A stretch of 64,000 nucleotides of DNA, from NCBI GenBank assembly GCA_002364085.1, contig DEXK01000012.1:128069-192068 (forward strand), read 5' to 3'. The notes below the pieces were generated by a model. That model had not been told where the DNA came from. It did no database searches and saw only the letters and a program-made list of their open reading frames with translations. Position numbers and translations under genes: made by a program. The DNA is from Balneolaceae bacterium UBA3186 (GTDB lineage: Bacteria > Bacteroidota > Rhodothermia > Balneolales > Balneolaceae). Every line of letters starts with the position of its first letter. The stretch's first letter is position 1. This document shows, piece by piece, positions 53,738 through 63,178 of this stretch.

Positions 53738-54508
53738 ATGAGCAGCCATCTTGATACCATCCCTGATAACCATTGCCTGAATTGTAATGAGCCTGTTTCA
53801 GGAAACTACTGCTCAAATTGTGGGCAAAAGTTTCAACCTACCAAACTGCCTCTCCGCATTTATCTGGAAGATACCGTGGAAACACTCTTTAATGTAGATA
53901 ACCGTGTTTTCAAGACGCTTAAAGATCTTTTTCTCAAGCCCGGAAAGATTACCAAAGAATATATTTCAGGTCATCGTGCTACCTATCTGCCGCCACTCAG
54001 AATTTATATCTCTATAAGTATTCTTTATTTCTTTCTGGTTATAATAACCGAAAGTACGCAGGTCTTTTTAGTGAATCTTAGTTCCGACCAATTCGATTCA
54101 AGTTTTGGGAAATTGATCCAAACGTCCATGTTCGTACTTGTTCCTCTCTTTGCGTTGATTACTAGGTGGTTTCACAAAAAAAGAAAAGGCTACTATGTTG
54201 AGTACCTGATCTTTTCGCTTCACATTCACTCTGTTTGGTTTGTTCTGCTTTCATTTTCTATTATTACTACTTGGGCGTATTCGTTTTTCGGTATTCAAGA
54301 GGGATCATTTTTTGATTACTTAGTTTCAGGAATTCAGATCCTTGAGCGCTCATTATTTATGATCTACTTTATTATTTATCTCAAAAAGGTATTTGAAAAC
54401 TCCTGGTGGAAATCCATTCTTAAAACTTTTGGGATATTATTCTTTTATCTTATAACCCTATTGGCAGTAATTTCGCCTTACTTATATATAATGTACAAAG
54501 ACTCATGA
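53738..54508 (+). CDS. DUF3667 membrane protein with zinc ribbon
   Basis: 256 residues. N-terminal zinc ribbon CLNCNEP...CSNCGQ, the family segment LFNVDNRVFKTLKDLFLKPG followed by ITKEYISGHRATYLPPLRIY, then about 4 membrane helices. Function unknown. The stop overlaps the carbonic-anhydrase-like start (ATGA). Confidence 0.85.
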   Translation: MSSHLDTIPDNHCLNCNEPVSGNYCSNCGQKFQPTKLPLRIYLEDTVETLFNVDNRVFKTLKDLFLKPGKITKEYISGHRATYLPPLRIYISISILYFFLVIITESTQVFLVNLSSDQFDSSFGKLIQTSMFVLVPLFALITRWFHKKRKGYYVEYLIFSLHIHSVWFVLLSFSIITTWAYSFFGIQEGSFFDYLVSGIQILERSLFMIYFIIYLKKVFENSWWKSILKTFGILFFYLITLLAVISPYLYIMYKDS

Positions 54509-55050
54509 TCTACGAATTTTTAAAAAGAACACCTCAATTTGATGAAACTGCATTTGTAGCTCCAAGCGCAGATATCATTGGCGACGTAAAACTTGGAAAG
54601 GAATCCAGTGTTTGGTTTAATGTTACTATCAGAGGTGATGTGAATTTTATTGAGATAGGTAACCAAAGCAATGTTCAGGACAATGTTTGTATTCATGTAA
54701 TGAATCAAACCGGACCAACAATTATTGGTAACGAAGTAACTATTGGTCATGGAGCTGTAGTTCACGGTTGCACCATTAAAGATCGTGTGTTGATTGGTAT
54801 TAATGCTACCATTTTAGATGAAGTTGTGATTGAGCCGGACGTGATCGTTGCAGCGGGCACATTGGTTCCTCCCGGCAAAACTCTGGAAAGCGGATACATG
54901 TACATGGGCTCTCCTGCTAAAGCCGTTCGCAAACTTACCGACGAAGAAATTAGATCTATTCCGAAATACGCTTCTAATTATGTGAAGTACATTCGGGCTT
55001 ATCAGCAAAAAGACAAATACGACGAGAATCCTTTTTATTCTAAAAATTAG
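54505..55050 (+). CDS. Gamma-carbonic anhydrase-like hexapeptide-repeat protein
   Basis: 181 residues. Left-handed beta-helix with hexapeptide repeats (VAPSADIIGDVKLG, IRGDVNFIEIGNQSNVQDN). Candidate zinc ligands are His64, His82 and His87 (VCIHVMN, IGHGAVVHGC), in the gamma-CA arrangement. The activity could be CO2 hydration or only structural (YrdA-like). Overlaps the DUF3667 gene by 4 bases. Confidence 0.9.
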   Translation: MIYEFLKRTPQFDETAFVAPSADIIGDVKLGKESSVWFNVTIRGDVNFIEIGNQSNVQDNVCIHVMNQTGPTIIGNEVTIGHGAVVHGCTIKDRVLIGINATILDEVVIEPDVIVAAGTLVPPGKTLESGYMYMGSPAKAVRKLTDEEIRSIPKYASNYVKYIRAYQQKDKYDENPFYSKN

Positions 55051-55113
55051 GAACAGGAGAATATAGAATTAGGAACAGTTATTCTCCTATCCCTAATTCA
55101 ACTATTCCTAATT
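55045..55113. repeat. Compound inverted repeat abutting the hemW start
   Basis: AATTAGGAACAGGAGAATA (55045-55063) pairs with the block at 55080-55098 (16 of 19), and AATTAGGAA (55067-55075) pairs with TTCCTAATT (55105-55113), so the unit TTAGGAACAG occurs twice directly with inverted partners. The second hairpin ends exactly at the ATG at 55114, leaving no free Shine-Dalgarno; it may control hemW translation. Confidence 0.65.
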
Positions 55114-56253
55114 ATGTCCGGAATCTACATCCATATCCCGTTCTGTAAACAAGCTTGCTCCTATTGCGATTTTTATTTTGTTACCAAACCCGATAACAAA
55201 AATGCTTTTGTTGATGCACTCATTGAGGAAATCCGTTCAAAAAAGAACACCTTCTATTCAAGTGATGCTATCGACACCATCTACTTTGGAGGAGGAACTC
55301 CGTCTTTACTGACTATCCCTCAATTCGACAAAATATTTTCAGCTCTGAACAACACTTTCAATACACAATTGAAAGAAGTTACCGTTGAATTAAACCCTGA
55401 TGATGTAACCAAAGAATATTTAGCGGGACTAAAAAGCCTCGGCGTAAACCGAGTGAGTATGGGAGTTCAAACCTTCGACGAAGAGTTGCTCCTTTTTATG
55501 AACCGAACTCATAATTCGGCAGAAGCTTTAAAGTGTTTGGAGTTGCTTAAAGCCTCGGATATCAATGTATTTACTGCCGACCTTATCTATGGGAATCCCG
55601 GTCAGACTTTAAAAATGCTGGAAAAAGATCTGGACATCCTTTTGGCGTTTGACCCGCCTCATGTTTCGGCATATTCCTTAACCATTGAGCCTAAAACAAG
55701 ACTGGGAAAGCAGCTCGAACTGGGCAGACTTATCCCTGCTGAAGATGAAACCGTTGAAAAGCATTTCGAACTGGTTGAAGAGAAGCTGAAACAGAAAGAC
55801 ATTCATCGTTATGAAGTGAGTAATTTTGCTAAAACCGGATCGGAGGCACTTCATAATTCAAATTACTGGGAGCATAAAAACTATCTTGGTTTAGGGCCCG
55901 GGGCACATTCCTTCTGGTGGGATAGATCCCTTAAAACAGCGTATAGATGGGAAAACGAACCTGATTTGAAGAACTATCTTCAAACTAAGGACTTCAATAA
56001 CCCATCAAAAGAAAGGTTAACTCTTCAACATCTTGCAGAAGAACGAATCATGCTCGGGCTACGAACAGTAAAAGGGATCGACTTAAAAGTTCTGGAAGCG
56101 AAATATGATTATTGCTTAACAGAGGAGCAAATCGCCTGCCTTGCTCAAAAAGAATCTGAGGGTAAGATTCTCTTCGACACAAACGCGATCCGACTTACAT
56201 CAACGGGGCTAAAAATCGCAGACGCTCTTACTCTGGATATATTAACTGCTTAA
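55114..56253 (+). CDS. hemW: HemW-type radical SAM protein (heme chaperone; formerly annotated HemN-like)
   Basis: 379 residues. The radical-SAM motif is FCKQACSYCDF (Cys11, Cys15, Cys18; CxxxCxxC). FGGGTPSLL, GVNRVSMGVQTFDEELL and the HemN C-terminal region (LGLGPGAHSFWW, RIMLGLRTVKGIDL) are present. The extra Cys typical of true HemN is not seen, in keeping with HemW, which delivers heme rather than decarboxylating coproporphyrinogen. Its end overlaps the convergent HU-LysM gene by 4 bases. Confidence 0.9.
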   Translation: MSGIYIHIPFCKQACSYCDFYFVTKPDNKNAFVDALIEEIRSKKNTFYSSDAIDTIYFGGGTPSLLTIPQFDKIFSALNNTFNTQLKEVTVELNPDDVTKEYLAGLKSLGVNRVSMGVQTFDEELLLFMNRTHNSAEALKCLELLKASDINVFTADLIYGNPGQTLKMLEKDLDILLAFDPPHVSAYSLTIEPKTRLGKQLELGRLIPAEDETVEKHFELVEEKLKQKDIHRYEVSNFAKTGSEALHNSNYWEHKNYLGLGPGAHSFWWDRSLKTAYRWENEPDLKNYLQTKDFNNPSKERLTLQHLAEERIMLGLRTVKGIDLKVLEAKYDYCLTEEQIACLAQKESEGKILFDTNAIRLTSTGLKIADALTLDILTA

Positions 56254-57356
56254 TTTTTGCTGTGCCTCTCATATTTTGCTGCAAATCTGGCGTATTCCTT
56301 CGCTCTTTCAGAATTACCTGCTTTAGCGTATGCTTCAGAAACTAACTTCGTAGCTTTTGCTAATGTAGAATAATCCTCTTTTGTCAAGTTTGATGAATCC
56401 CCAACCAAAACCGGGATCATTAATGTATTTGAAGGTTCAACTAAATTGGGATTATCATTAACAGTTTTATTAGCCTCAAAAATGAGTGGCCACAAATACG
56501 GCTCCCCATATACTTCTCTGGAAATATCCCACAACCATTCATCCTTCTCAATGATATAAGTAGTCATTGCTTTAGGCGTGGTTCTAGTTGCTGTAGCCTC
56601 TTCTTTCACAGCAGCGCTTTCATCAGGACTACTGACGGTTTCTTTTTGCTCCGGCTGCATCGGTTCATTAACCTCAGGATCAGGAGGCGTTCTTTCCGGT
56701 TGCTCCACTTGTTCCTGCGTTGTTGGTTCATTATCAGCAGCCATTTCGTTGTAGCTAGAAGAACCTGATTCTCTAAAAAAGAAAAACCATATTCCTGTTG
56801 CTGCTAGTAGTAAGATCAATATTATGAACAGCCACCCGGTATTACTTTTTTCTTCCTTCTCGGATGCTTTATATACAGGAGTCGGTGTTTCTTTTTCTGT
56901 TTCTTCCTCTCCCTCTAATTCTTCCTTTTCTCCCGAACTCTTTTCAGGATCAATTACAGCTTCGAAAGGATCTTCAAACTCTTTTTCTACGCTTTCAGGT
57001 TCAGCTTTAACCGTTGTTTCTTCGGCTTTGGGGCTATCTCCCAACAGCCTTGGCTCAAGGTCAGCATAAGGTGCATTTACCTTGCTTTCTAACGCTTTAA
57101 AAGGTTTGAAAGACACCTTATTATGAGCCGGAATTATAATCTCTTCTTTTGTTTGGGGGTTTATACCCGTTCTTTCTGCAACTTCTTTTAACTCAAAACT
57201 TCCGAAATTCGTAATAGAAGCTTTTCCATTGTCTTCCAGGTCATCAACTACTAAATCAAAAATTCCTCTGATCAGATCTTCTGCCTTTTGTTGAGTGAGG
57301 TCGTGAGTTTCCGCAAATGCTTTTACCAGTTCTGAAAATGTGATCTTAGTGCTCAT
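56250..57356 (-). CDS. HU-type DNA-binding domain, membrane helix and LysM domain in one chain
   Basis: 368 residues. Residues 1-92 are an HU/IHF fold (SELVKAFAETHDLTQQKAED, SITNFGSFELKEVAERTGINPQT, EEIIIPAHNKVSFKPFKAL). A strongly acidic linker (93-172) leads to one membrane helix at 174-194 (GWLFIILILLLAATGIWFFFF). A Pro/Glu-rich stretch precedes a LysM-like domain at about 266-317 (YIIEKDEWLWDISREVYG, LWPLIFEANK, NLVEPSNTLMIP), and a helical tail follows. With an inside-positive N-terminus this places DNA binding in the cytoplasm and peptidoglycan binding in the periplasm. The start overlaps the upstream small HU gene by 4 bases (ATGA). The two HU proteins may form a heterodimer. Confidence 0.85.
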   Translation of the reverse strand: MSTKITFSELVKAFAETHDLTQQKAEDLIRGIFDLVVDDLEDNGKASITNFGSFELKEVAERTGINPQTKEEIIIPAHNKVSFKPFKALESKVNAPYADLEPRLLGDSPKAEETTVKAEPESVEKEFEDPFEAVIDPEKSSGEKEELEGEEETEKETPTPVYKASEKEEKSNTGWLFIILILLLAATGIWFFFFRESGSSSYNEMAADNEPTTQEQVEQPERTPPDPEVNEPMQPEQKETVSSPDESAAVKEEATATRTTPKAMTTYIIEKDEWLWDISREVYGEPYLWPLIFEANKTVNDNPNLVEPSNTLMIPVLVGDSSNLTKEDYSTLAKATKLVSEAYAKAGNSERAKEYARFAAKYERHSKN

Positions 57357-57637
57357 AATGCTTCCTCATTAAACTCGTCTTTTAGAGCAGAACTTTGTGA
57401 AAAGCGCACCACTTTCTTTTTTGGCAACATCATCATTTGCTTATAATGTGGATTATAAGACTTGTATTCTTCTCTGATCTCCGAACTAAAACTTCCGAAA
57501 TCCGGTATACTAAATCCTGTATCTGCTGCTAAATGATCGGTAAGTTTGCTCACAAGAGCATTATATAACTCTTCTGTTTGAGTTTGGGTAAGATCGAGAC
57601 GCTCACTAAGCGCCTTTATCGTTTCTGATTTATTCAT
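57353..57637 (-). CDS. HU-family DNA-binding protein (divergent)
   Basis: 94 residues. HU fold: KSETIKALSERLDLTQTQTEELYNAL helices, IPDFGSFSSEIREEYKSYNP in the beta-arm region (where classic HU has NFG-F), and PKKKVVRFSQSSALKDEFN at the C-terminus. The beta-arm tip is unusual (HYKQMMM in place of the usual arginine-rich tip), so DNA contact may differ. Translationally coupled with the HU-LysM gene downstream. Confidence 0.85.
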   Translation of the reverse strand: MNKSETIKALSERLDLTQTQTEELYNALVSKLTDHLAADTGFSIPDFGSFSSEIREEYKSYNPHYKQMMMLPKKKVVRFSQSSALKDEFNEEAL

Positions 57638-57807
57638 ATCGTGTAGTTAGTTATCTTCAATTAGCAACAAAAGTCTGATTTTGTCAAATATTACCGATTA
57701 ATAATGGATTTATCAGTTTTAATCATCATTTAAAACCGAAAAATTCTCACTTTTGTTAGAATACTGTTATGTTATTCAGGAAATCATCGCCTTAAAATTA
57801 AACCGAG

Positions 57808-58800
57808 TTGAAGACCAGCCTACATCCTTTTTTATCCGATATTATTGATTATGCGGGCTTATATCCGCCTTCAGAGTTGCCGTTGGAGGAGGCTTTCATA
57901 AAATATCTGTCTCATATTGAACAGAAGGAAGCCTGGATGCTTTCAAAATTTGTTGTGGGAACCGGTCTTCTGTCTGAACTAATCACACTCATTGATGCGG
58001 AGCCTGAATCTCCTTCTCCCTTTAAAATAACGTTGGTTGGTGCTGCTTCTGATGATGTTGATGGTTTCAAAAAAGTGATCGACAACACTGTAGAAGCAAC
58101 TGAAAATGCTCTTGCATCCACAGCAAAAAAAATACGCGTATCAACTTTAGAAATTAAGATACCGTCGGCTTGTCTAAAGGAAGAAAACTCATCCTACCTT
58201 CAAGCTGCAATTGGCTACGCGGTTCAATCCATGGCAAAGTCTAAATTATTACCCCACCAGATCTTTTTCGAAGTGCCGGGATTTGATTTCGATATAAAAT
58301 ATGCCAAAGAACTTGTTCAGGGCATTCATAGACACAATGAATGGCTTGAGTCGAATGAAAAGGAAAATTACTCCTTTTCCGGATTTAAGATCCGTTGTGG
58401 TGGAGTGGAAGCTTTTCAATTTCCCCCAACTGATTATCTGGCTGAAGCAATTTCTTTTTCGCGGCAAAATGATGTCCCTCTAAAATTCACAGCCGGTTTA
58501 CATCATCCTGTTCGTCACTTTAATGATTCTGTACAAACTAAGATGCATGGTTTTCTGAATGTTTTCGGAGCTTCCCTGTTAAGTTATTCCAAAAAACTTA
58601 GTGAAGCAGAGCTACTGGAAATTCTGAATGACGAAAACGCTTCAAACTTCTCTTTTAGAAAATCTGAGTTTTCCTGGAAAACACATTCTATTTCATTAGA
58701 AGAGCTCCATATGTTTCGGTCGCTTTCTGTAACCTCATTCGGCAGCTGCAGTTTCGATGAACCCGTTGAGGATCTGCAGGAATTAAACTTAATTTCATAA
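57808..58800 (+). CDS. Conserved protein of unknown function (TTG start), neighbour of aromatic catabolism
   Basis: 330 residues from TTG; the N-terminus (HPFLSDIIDYAGLYPPSELPLEEAF) matches the conserved start I recall for this uncharacterised family (DYAGLFPP pattern), so the TTG is preferred over an ATG 42 codons later. Another family block is KFTAGLHHPVRHFND followed by MHGFLNVF, which looks like an active-site region, with His pairs. Such proteins are often near fumarylacetoacetase; fahA lies 3 kb on with the protease between. Function unknown. Confidence 0.7.
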   Translation: MKTSLHPFLSDIIDYAGLYPPSELPLEEAFIKYLSHIEQKEAWMLSKFVVGTGLLSELITLIDAEPESPSPFKITLVGAASDDVDGFKKVIDNTVEATENALASTAKKIRVSTLEIKIPSACLKEENSSYLQAAIGYAVQSMAKSKLLPHQIFFEVPGFDFDIKYAKELVQGIHRHNEWLESNEKENYSFSGFKIRCGGVEAFQFPPTDYLAEAISFSRQNDVPLKFTAGLHHPVRHFNDSVQTKMHGFLNVFGASLLSYSKKLSEAELLEILNDENASNFSFRKSEFSWKTHSISLEELHMFRSLSVTSFGSCSFDEPVEDLQELNLIS

Positions 58801-58830
58801 AAAAAGCCGGATGCAGTTAAACACCCGGCT
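58800..58830 (-). terminator. Rho-independent terminator of the SLH protease gene
   Basis: On the minus strand AGCCGG...CCGGCT (58805-58810 with 58825-58830) is followed by a T run complementary to the A stretch at 58799-58805. The same hairpin could serve the converging gene at 57808-58800 but lacks a T run there. Confidence 0.85.
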
Positions 58831-58852
58831 GTGAGTTTTGATCAAACGTAGA

Positions 58853-61636
58853 TTATTTGATCAGATTCATTTTTCTTGTGAATACTTTGTTCCCTGCCTG
58901 CAAGCGGTAAATATAGATACCACTCGCCACATTCGAAGCATCCCAAGTTACCGTATAAGAACCTTCGCTTTGTGCTGAGTTCACCAATGTAGCTACTTTC
59001 TGTCCAAGCATATTGAACACATTTAAAGTAACATCTGAGTGTTCTGCAACTGAGTAAGAAATGGTAGTACTTGGGTTAAATGGATTCGGATAATTTTGAC
59101 CTAATCCAAATTCTGTAACCTGTTCCGTAAGTACTTCCTCACTTTGTGGCAATGCCTTAGCCTGGGTTTCATTGCTTTCGAATTGTGCAGTAGAACTTCT
59201 TGTAGCTGCAACCGCAAAATCTGCTCTGCTTACGTTCTCACCGGGATTGAACTCGGCTGTAATTACAGGTTCCAGATCATAAGATCCTTGCTCAAGGCTG
59301 AACGTTACATTCAGTATGTTCAGATCAATCGCAATTTGCACATAAGGCTTGAACACGGTCGGGATCTCATCTGAGTCTTCAACAGCAATTCTCTCGCCAT
59401 TATAGACAACGGTAACATCATCTGTACCTATTGCTTCAGCAGCCCACTGTAATCCTAAACTTTGAACTAAAGAATAAGCAAGTTCGGCTCTGCTTACATT
59501 ACCTTTGGGATTAAAACTTGAAACCGAGCTCGTAAGCATAACACCATCGTCAAATTGAGTGGTGTCTTTTAGTGGCGCTCCCTGAGCTACTACTGATTGA
59601 GTTATAAGTGTTTCGAAAGCTCCGTCTACATCACTGAATGTAGTTCCATCCAGAGGCAGTGATTGTCGGATCTCTTGTCCCATAACCAAATACTCTGCAA
59701 GTTCAATACGCTTCAGGTTTTTGTTTGGCTTGTAGTTTTTATCGTTAAAGCTGTCTGTTAATCTTTCAGAAATTGCAAGTTTGATCGCTGTTTCGGCGGG
59801 ATGACCGCTTATATCATTTAAGCCGGTGTAGCCACTTGCTGTTTGCGTTTTTATAATACCGGAAACTGTTTCAGCTATACCGACACCATTTGTTGGGTTA
59901 GCTTCATCACCTCTGAGTCCTCGTATTTCCACGGTCCAATCACCTGCTATAGGATTTGTAACCTGTACTTCTCTCAGATAGGTAAGCGTAAACAGAACAG
60001 GAATTCCTGAGCTGTATTCAACACCATTCGGATCAATAACGATCAGGTTAACAGGGTTTCCTGTTTCACCGGCAACACCTTCTAAGCTAACACGAACTGA
60101 AAGCACGCTTTCATCTCCGGTTAGACTGAAATTATGCGTCTCGTTTGTAACTCCTGTAGGATCATAGTTAACCGTAAACGGAGTTGTCTGAACATCAAAC
60201 TGAGCCTCGCCGTTGAACTCTCTGTTCGCGTTAATGGTGCTTCCGAACTCAGCATTTCTATCATATGTTTTTTGAACTGCTGCAAAAGCATTTACATATC
60301 CGGTACCAACTTCCCAGCTTTCTCTGCTTTGCATGTTCGTAGCTGTACTTTGAAGGATGCTTTTTACCTCATCCGGTGTTAAAGTGGGATCCACTTCTAA
60401 CAAAAGAGCAACAATTCCTGCCACATGCGGAGTAGCCATTGATGTTCCGCTTGAGGTAGTATAGAAAGGCAGAAAAGCCGGTTCTATTAACTCTGCATCA
60501 GCCTCAGCGCCTAATAAAGGAATTGGAGCTGCTGTTCTTGCTGAAATAATATCAACACCCGGAGCAACCAAACTTGGTTCATCAACAAAGGTAAATGTCT
60601 TACCGTCCAGCTCAAAAGTACCGCTTCTTCCTTTTGTTCCTCTTGAAGAAAAATCAGCAAGCTCACCGCTTTTCGTTCCTGCTCCAACAGAAATCACCCA
60701 TGGCGCTTTAGCATATGGATTATGAGTGTCTTCGCCCGGACCTTCATTTCCGGCAGCAAAAAGTGTAACAATGTTACGATCGTATGCCATTTTACTAGCC
60801 AGATTAATCGGGTGGTTCGGGTCAAAATTACCTGAAGAACCCCATGAATTAGTGATCACGCGAATTCCATATTCAAATTGGTGTGTAATCGCATAATCAA
60901 AACCACCAATTCCATCGAGCACAAAAAGCGCTCCTCCTGATCCATAGCCTATTAGATCCGCACCCGGTGCAACACCTTGATGCTTTCCGTTTGATGCAAC
61001 ACCACGTCCGCCAACTGTTCCGGCTACATGTGTACCATGACCTGAGTTGGTATCTGTATTAGGCACATCTTCAAGATAAGTCACGGGTCCTAAATCGCTG
61101 TATGCGTGCAAATTTGTAGATCCCAGCACATTTTGAACCAGTGCTGTTCCATATTCTAGATCTGGATGCGTTCCATCAACTCCACTGTCATTTACAACAA
61201 CACCAATTCCTTTTCCTGAAATTGGGAAACCTCCGTTTTGAGAAGTAAAATCAGCGTTAGATTGAACTTTATCTACTCCTGTGATCGCTCTGGCATCATT
61301 ATTGAAATAAGACAGTTCTTTATTTAAATAGATAGATTTTATTTTTTGATTCGATGCCAATGCAGTTACCTGTTCGGGAGTAACAACAGCTCCGGCCATA
61401 GGTAAACTTTGGAATAAATAACCCACTGTAATGCCCGCATCATTTAGTATTGCTACTTCACCGTTTCCGGGAGCATCATAGCCTCTAAAGGTAATAACTA
61501 CCTCTACAGACTCCACAGCAGTGTTTAGGGTGTTTTGAAGTTCAGGGCCTATCACAGCCTGAGCTTGAGTATAACTTGTAAGTGAAATAGAAAAAATTCC
61601 TATCACTAATAATGTTAGTATATTTTTGGATTTCAT
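58853..61636 (-). CDS. Secreted subtilase (S8) with three SLH repeats and a C-terminal sorting domain
   Basis: About 927 residues from ATG 61636 (GAGAGG 4-9 bases upstream; signal peptide MKSKNILTLLVIGIFSISL). Subtilase triad: Asp in VVNDSGVDGTHPDL, His in GHGTHVAGTVGG and Ser in SSGTSMATPHVAGI. A C-terminal P-domain-like segment and three S-layer-homology repeats follow (HPAETAIKLAISERLTD, FNPKGNVSRAELAYSLVQ, FNPGENVSRADFAVAAT). The tail LGQNYPNPFNPSTTISYS to RKMNLIK is the sorting domain of the T9SS type. SLH repeats are a surface-anchoring module of envelope-layer proteins, and their union with a sorting tail is unusual. A good terminator follows. Confidence 0.92.
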   Translation of the reverse strand: MKSKNILTLLVIGIFSISLTSYTQAQAVIGPELQNTLNTAVESVEVVITFRGYDAPGNGEVAILNDAGITVGYLFQSLPMAGAVVTPEQVTALASNQKIKSIYLNKELSYFNNDARAITGVDKVQSNADFTSQNGGFPISGKGIGVVVNDSGVDGTHPDLEYGTALVQNVLGSTNLHAYSDLGPVTYLEDVPNTDTNSGHGTHVAGTVGGRGVASNGKHQGVAPGADLIGYGSGGALFVLDGIGGFDYAITHQFEYGIRVITNSWGSSGNFDPNHPINLASKMAYDRNIVTLFAAGNEGPGEDTHNPYAKAPWVISVGAGTKSGELADFSSRGTKGRSGTFELDGKTFTFVDEPSLVAPGVDIISARTAAPIPLLGAEADAELIEPAFLPFYTTSSGTSMATPHVAGIVALLLEVDPTLTPDEVKSILQSTATNMQSRESWEVGTGYVNAFAAVQKTYDRNAEFGSTINANREFNGEAQFDVQTTPFTVNYDPTGVTNETHNFSLTGDESVLSVRVSLEGVAGETGNPVNLIVIDPNGVEYSSGIPVLFTLTYLREVQVTNPIAGDWTVEIRGLRGDEANPTNGVGIAETVSGIIKTQTASGYTGLNDISGHPAETAIKLAISERLTDSFNDKNYKPNKNLKRIELAEYLVMGQEIRQSLPLDGTTFSDVDGAFETLITQSVVAQGAPLKDTTQFDDGVMLTSSVSSFNPKGNVSRAELAYSLVQSLGLQWAAEAIGTDDVTVVYNGERIAVEDSDEIPTVFKPYVQIAIDLNILNVTFSLEQGSYDLEPVITAEFNPGENVSRADFAVAATRSSTAQFESNETQAKALPQSEEVLTEQVTEFGLGQNYPNPFNPSTTISYSVAEHSDVTLNVFNMLGQKVATLVNSAQSEGSYTVTWDASNVASGIYIYRLQAGNKVFTRKMNLIK

Positions 61637-61835
61637 ATCCTCTCTGTTCGTTAAAATTAAAAGCTGGTACACCTTTCATCTGAGCTAGTAAAAGCACTTT
61701 TTAAGGTGCACCGCACACAAGATTTACTAATTTTTACTTACTGTGTTCCAAATCAGAGGGAATGCTAATTTGTGTTCTATACTAATCATGGTTTTTTTAC
61801 CTTATGCTTTCGGTTCACAACTCAAAATAATTCCA

Positions 61836-63092
61836 ATGCTTACTTCTTTTATACCTGTTACTAAAGACTCTCATTTTCCTATCCAGAATTTACCGTACGG
61901 AGCTTTTGAGACCGAAGAAGGAGAGATCCATCTGTGTTCAGCGATCGGTGAGTATGTGATCGATCTTTTTGTTCTTGATGAAGCCGGATTATTCGACGGT
62001 CCGTATTTGAATGAGCAGTTCGTGTTCCAGGATTCTACCCTCAACTTTTTTATGAGCCTTGAAAAACCAACCTGGCAGGAAGCACGAAATACTCTTACTG
62101 AACTGCTACGGGACGACAACCCAACACTCCGCGATGACGACCTTCTGCGATCCAGGGTTTTTATTCCAATGGAAGATGTAGAAATGGTTATGCCGGTCGA
62201 AATTGGCGACTACACTGATTTTTATTCTTCCGAGCAACATGCGTTCAATGTGGGATCCATGTTTCGCGATCCTGATAATGCGCTAATGCCGAACTGGAAA
62301 CACCTGCCCGTGGGCTATCATGGCCGAGCAAGCTCCGTAGTGTTAAGCGGAACCGATCTTCATAGACCCAAAGGACAAACGATCCCAAACGATTCCGACC
62401 AGCCGGTATTTGGTGAAAGTAAGCTGGTAGATTTTGAGTTGGAAGTTGGCTTTTTCACCGGACCCGGTAATCACTTAGGCGACACCATCTCCGTTGATAA
62501 TGCTGAAGATCATATTTTCGGGATGGTTCTAGTTAACGACTGGAGTGCGCGTGATATTCAGAAATGGGAATATCAGCCGTTGGGACCTTTTCTTGCCAAG
62601 AACTGGGCAACCAGTATTTCTCCATGGATCGTAACACTCGAAGCTCTTTCTCCTTTTCGTATTGATATGCCGGCACAGGACCCCGAGGTGCTTCCTTATT
62701 TAAAACAGAAAAACCGTTCTACTTTCAATATCAATCTGGAAGTGTATCTGGATAACGAATCTTTGGATGAACCTCATAAACTGGCTACCTCAAATTACAA
62801 ATATATGTACTGGAGTATGGCTCAGCAATTGGCACATCAAACTGTTACCGGTTGCAATGTTCGTCCGGGCGATATGTACGCATCCGGAACTATCAGCGGT
62901 AATACTGAGGATTCATACGGAAGTATGCTTGAACTGAGCTGGAAAGGAACCAAACCGATCAAACTAGGTGATGGCTCAGAAAGGAAATTCATTCAGGATA
63001 ACGATAATGTGATCATGACCGGATATGCCGAGAACGATGATTACAGAATTGGATTCGGTGTTGTGGAAGGGAAGATCTTGCCTTCTAGGTAG
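61836..63092 (+). CDS. fahA: Fumarylacetoacetase
   Basis: 418 residues from the ATG at 61836 (MLTSFIPVTKDSHFPIQNL), the usual length; an upstream ATG at 61743 would add 31 hydrophobic residues. Blocks are FSSEQ-like metal site (FYSSEQHAFNVGSMFR), PVGYHGRASSVVLSG, ELEVGFFTGPGN, MVLVNDWSARDIQKWEY and SGNTEDSYGSMLELSW. It splits fumarylacetoacetate, the last step of tyrosine/homogentisate breakdown. The protein from 57808 may belong to the same pathway. No hmgA or hpd in the window. Confidence 0.95.
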   Translation: MLTSFIPVTKDSHFPIQNLPYGAFETEEGEIHLCSAIGEYVIDLFVLDEAGLFDGPYLNEQFVFQDSTLNFFMSLEKPTWQEARNTLTELLRDDNPTLRDDDLLRSRVFIPMEDVEMVMPVEIGDYTDFYSSEQHAFNVGSMFRDPDNALMPNWKHLPVGYHGRASSVVLSGTDLHRPKGQTIPNDSDQPVFGESKLVDFELEVGFFTGPGNHLGDTISVDNAEDHIFGMVLVNDWSARDIQKWEYQPLGPFLAKNWATSISPWIVTLEALSPFRIDMPAQDPEVLPYLKQKNRSTFNINLEVYLDNESLDEPHKLATSNYKYMYWSMAQQLAHQTVTGCNVRPGDMYASGTISGNTEDSYGSMLELSWKGTKPIKLGDGSERKFIQDNDNVIMTGYAENDDYRIGFGVVEGKILPSR

Positions 63093-63178
63093 TGATGAGT
63101 TTTGAGTGTTTAGTGTTTAGTTTTCAGTTTCCTTCCACACTTAACATTGGATATTGAGATAATTCGAGATACACATCG

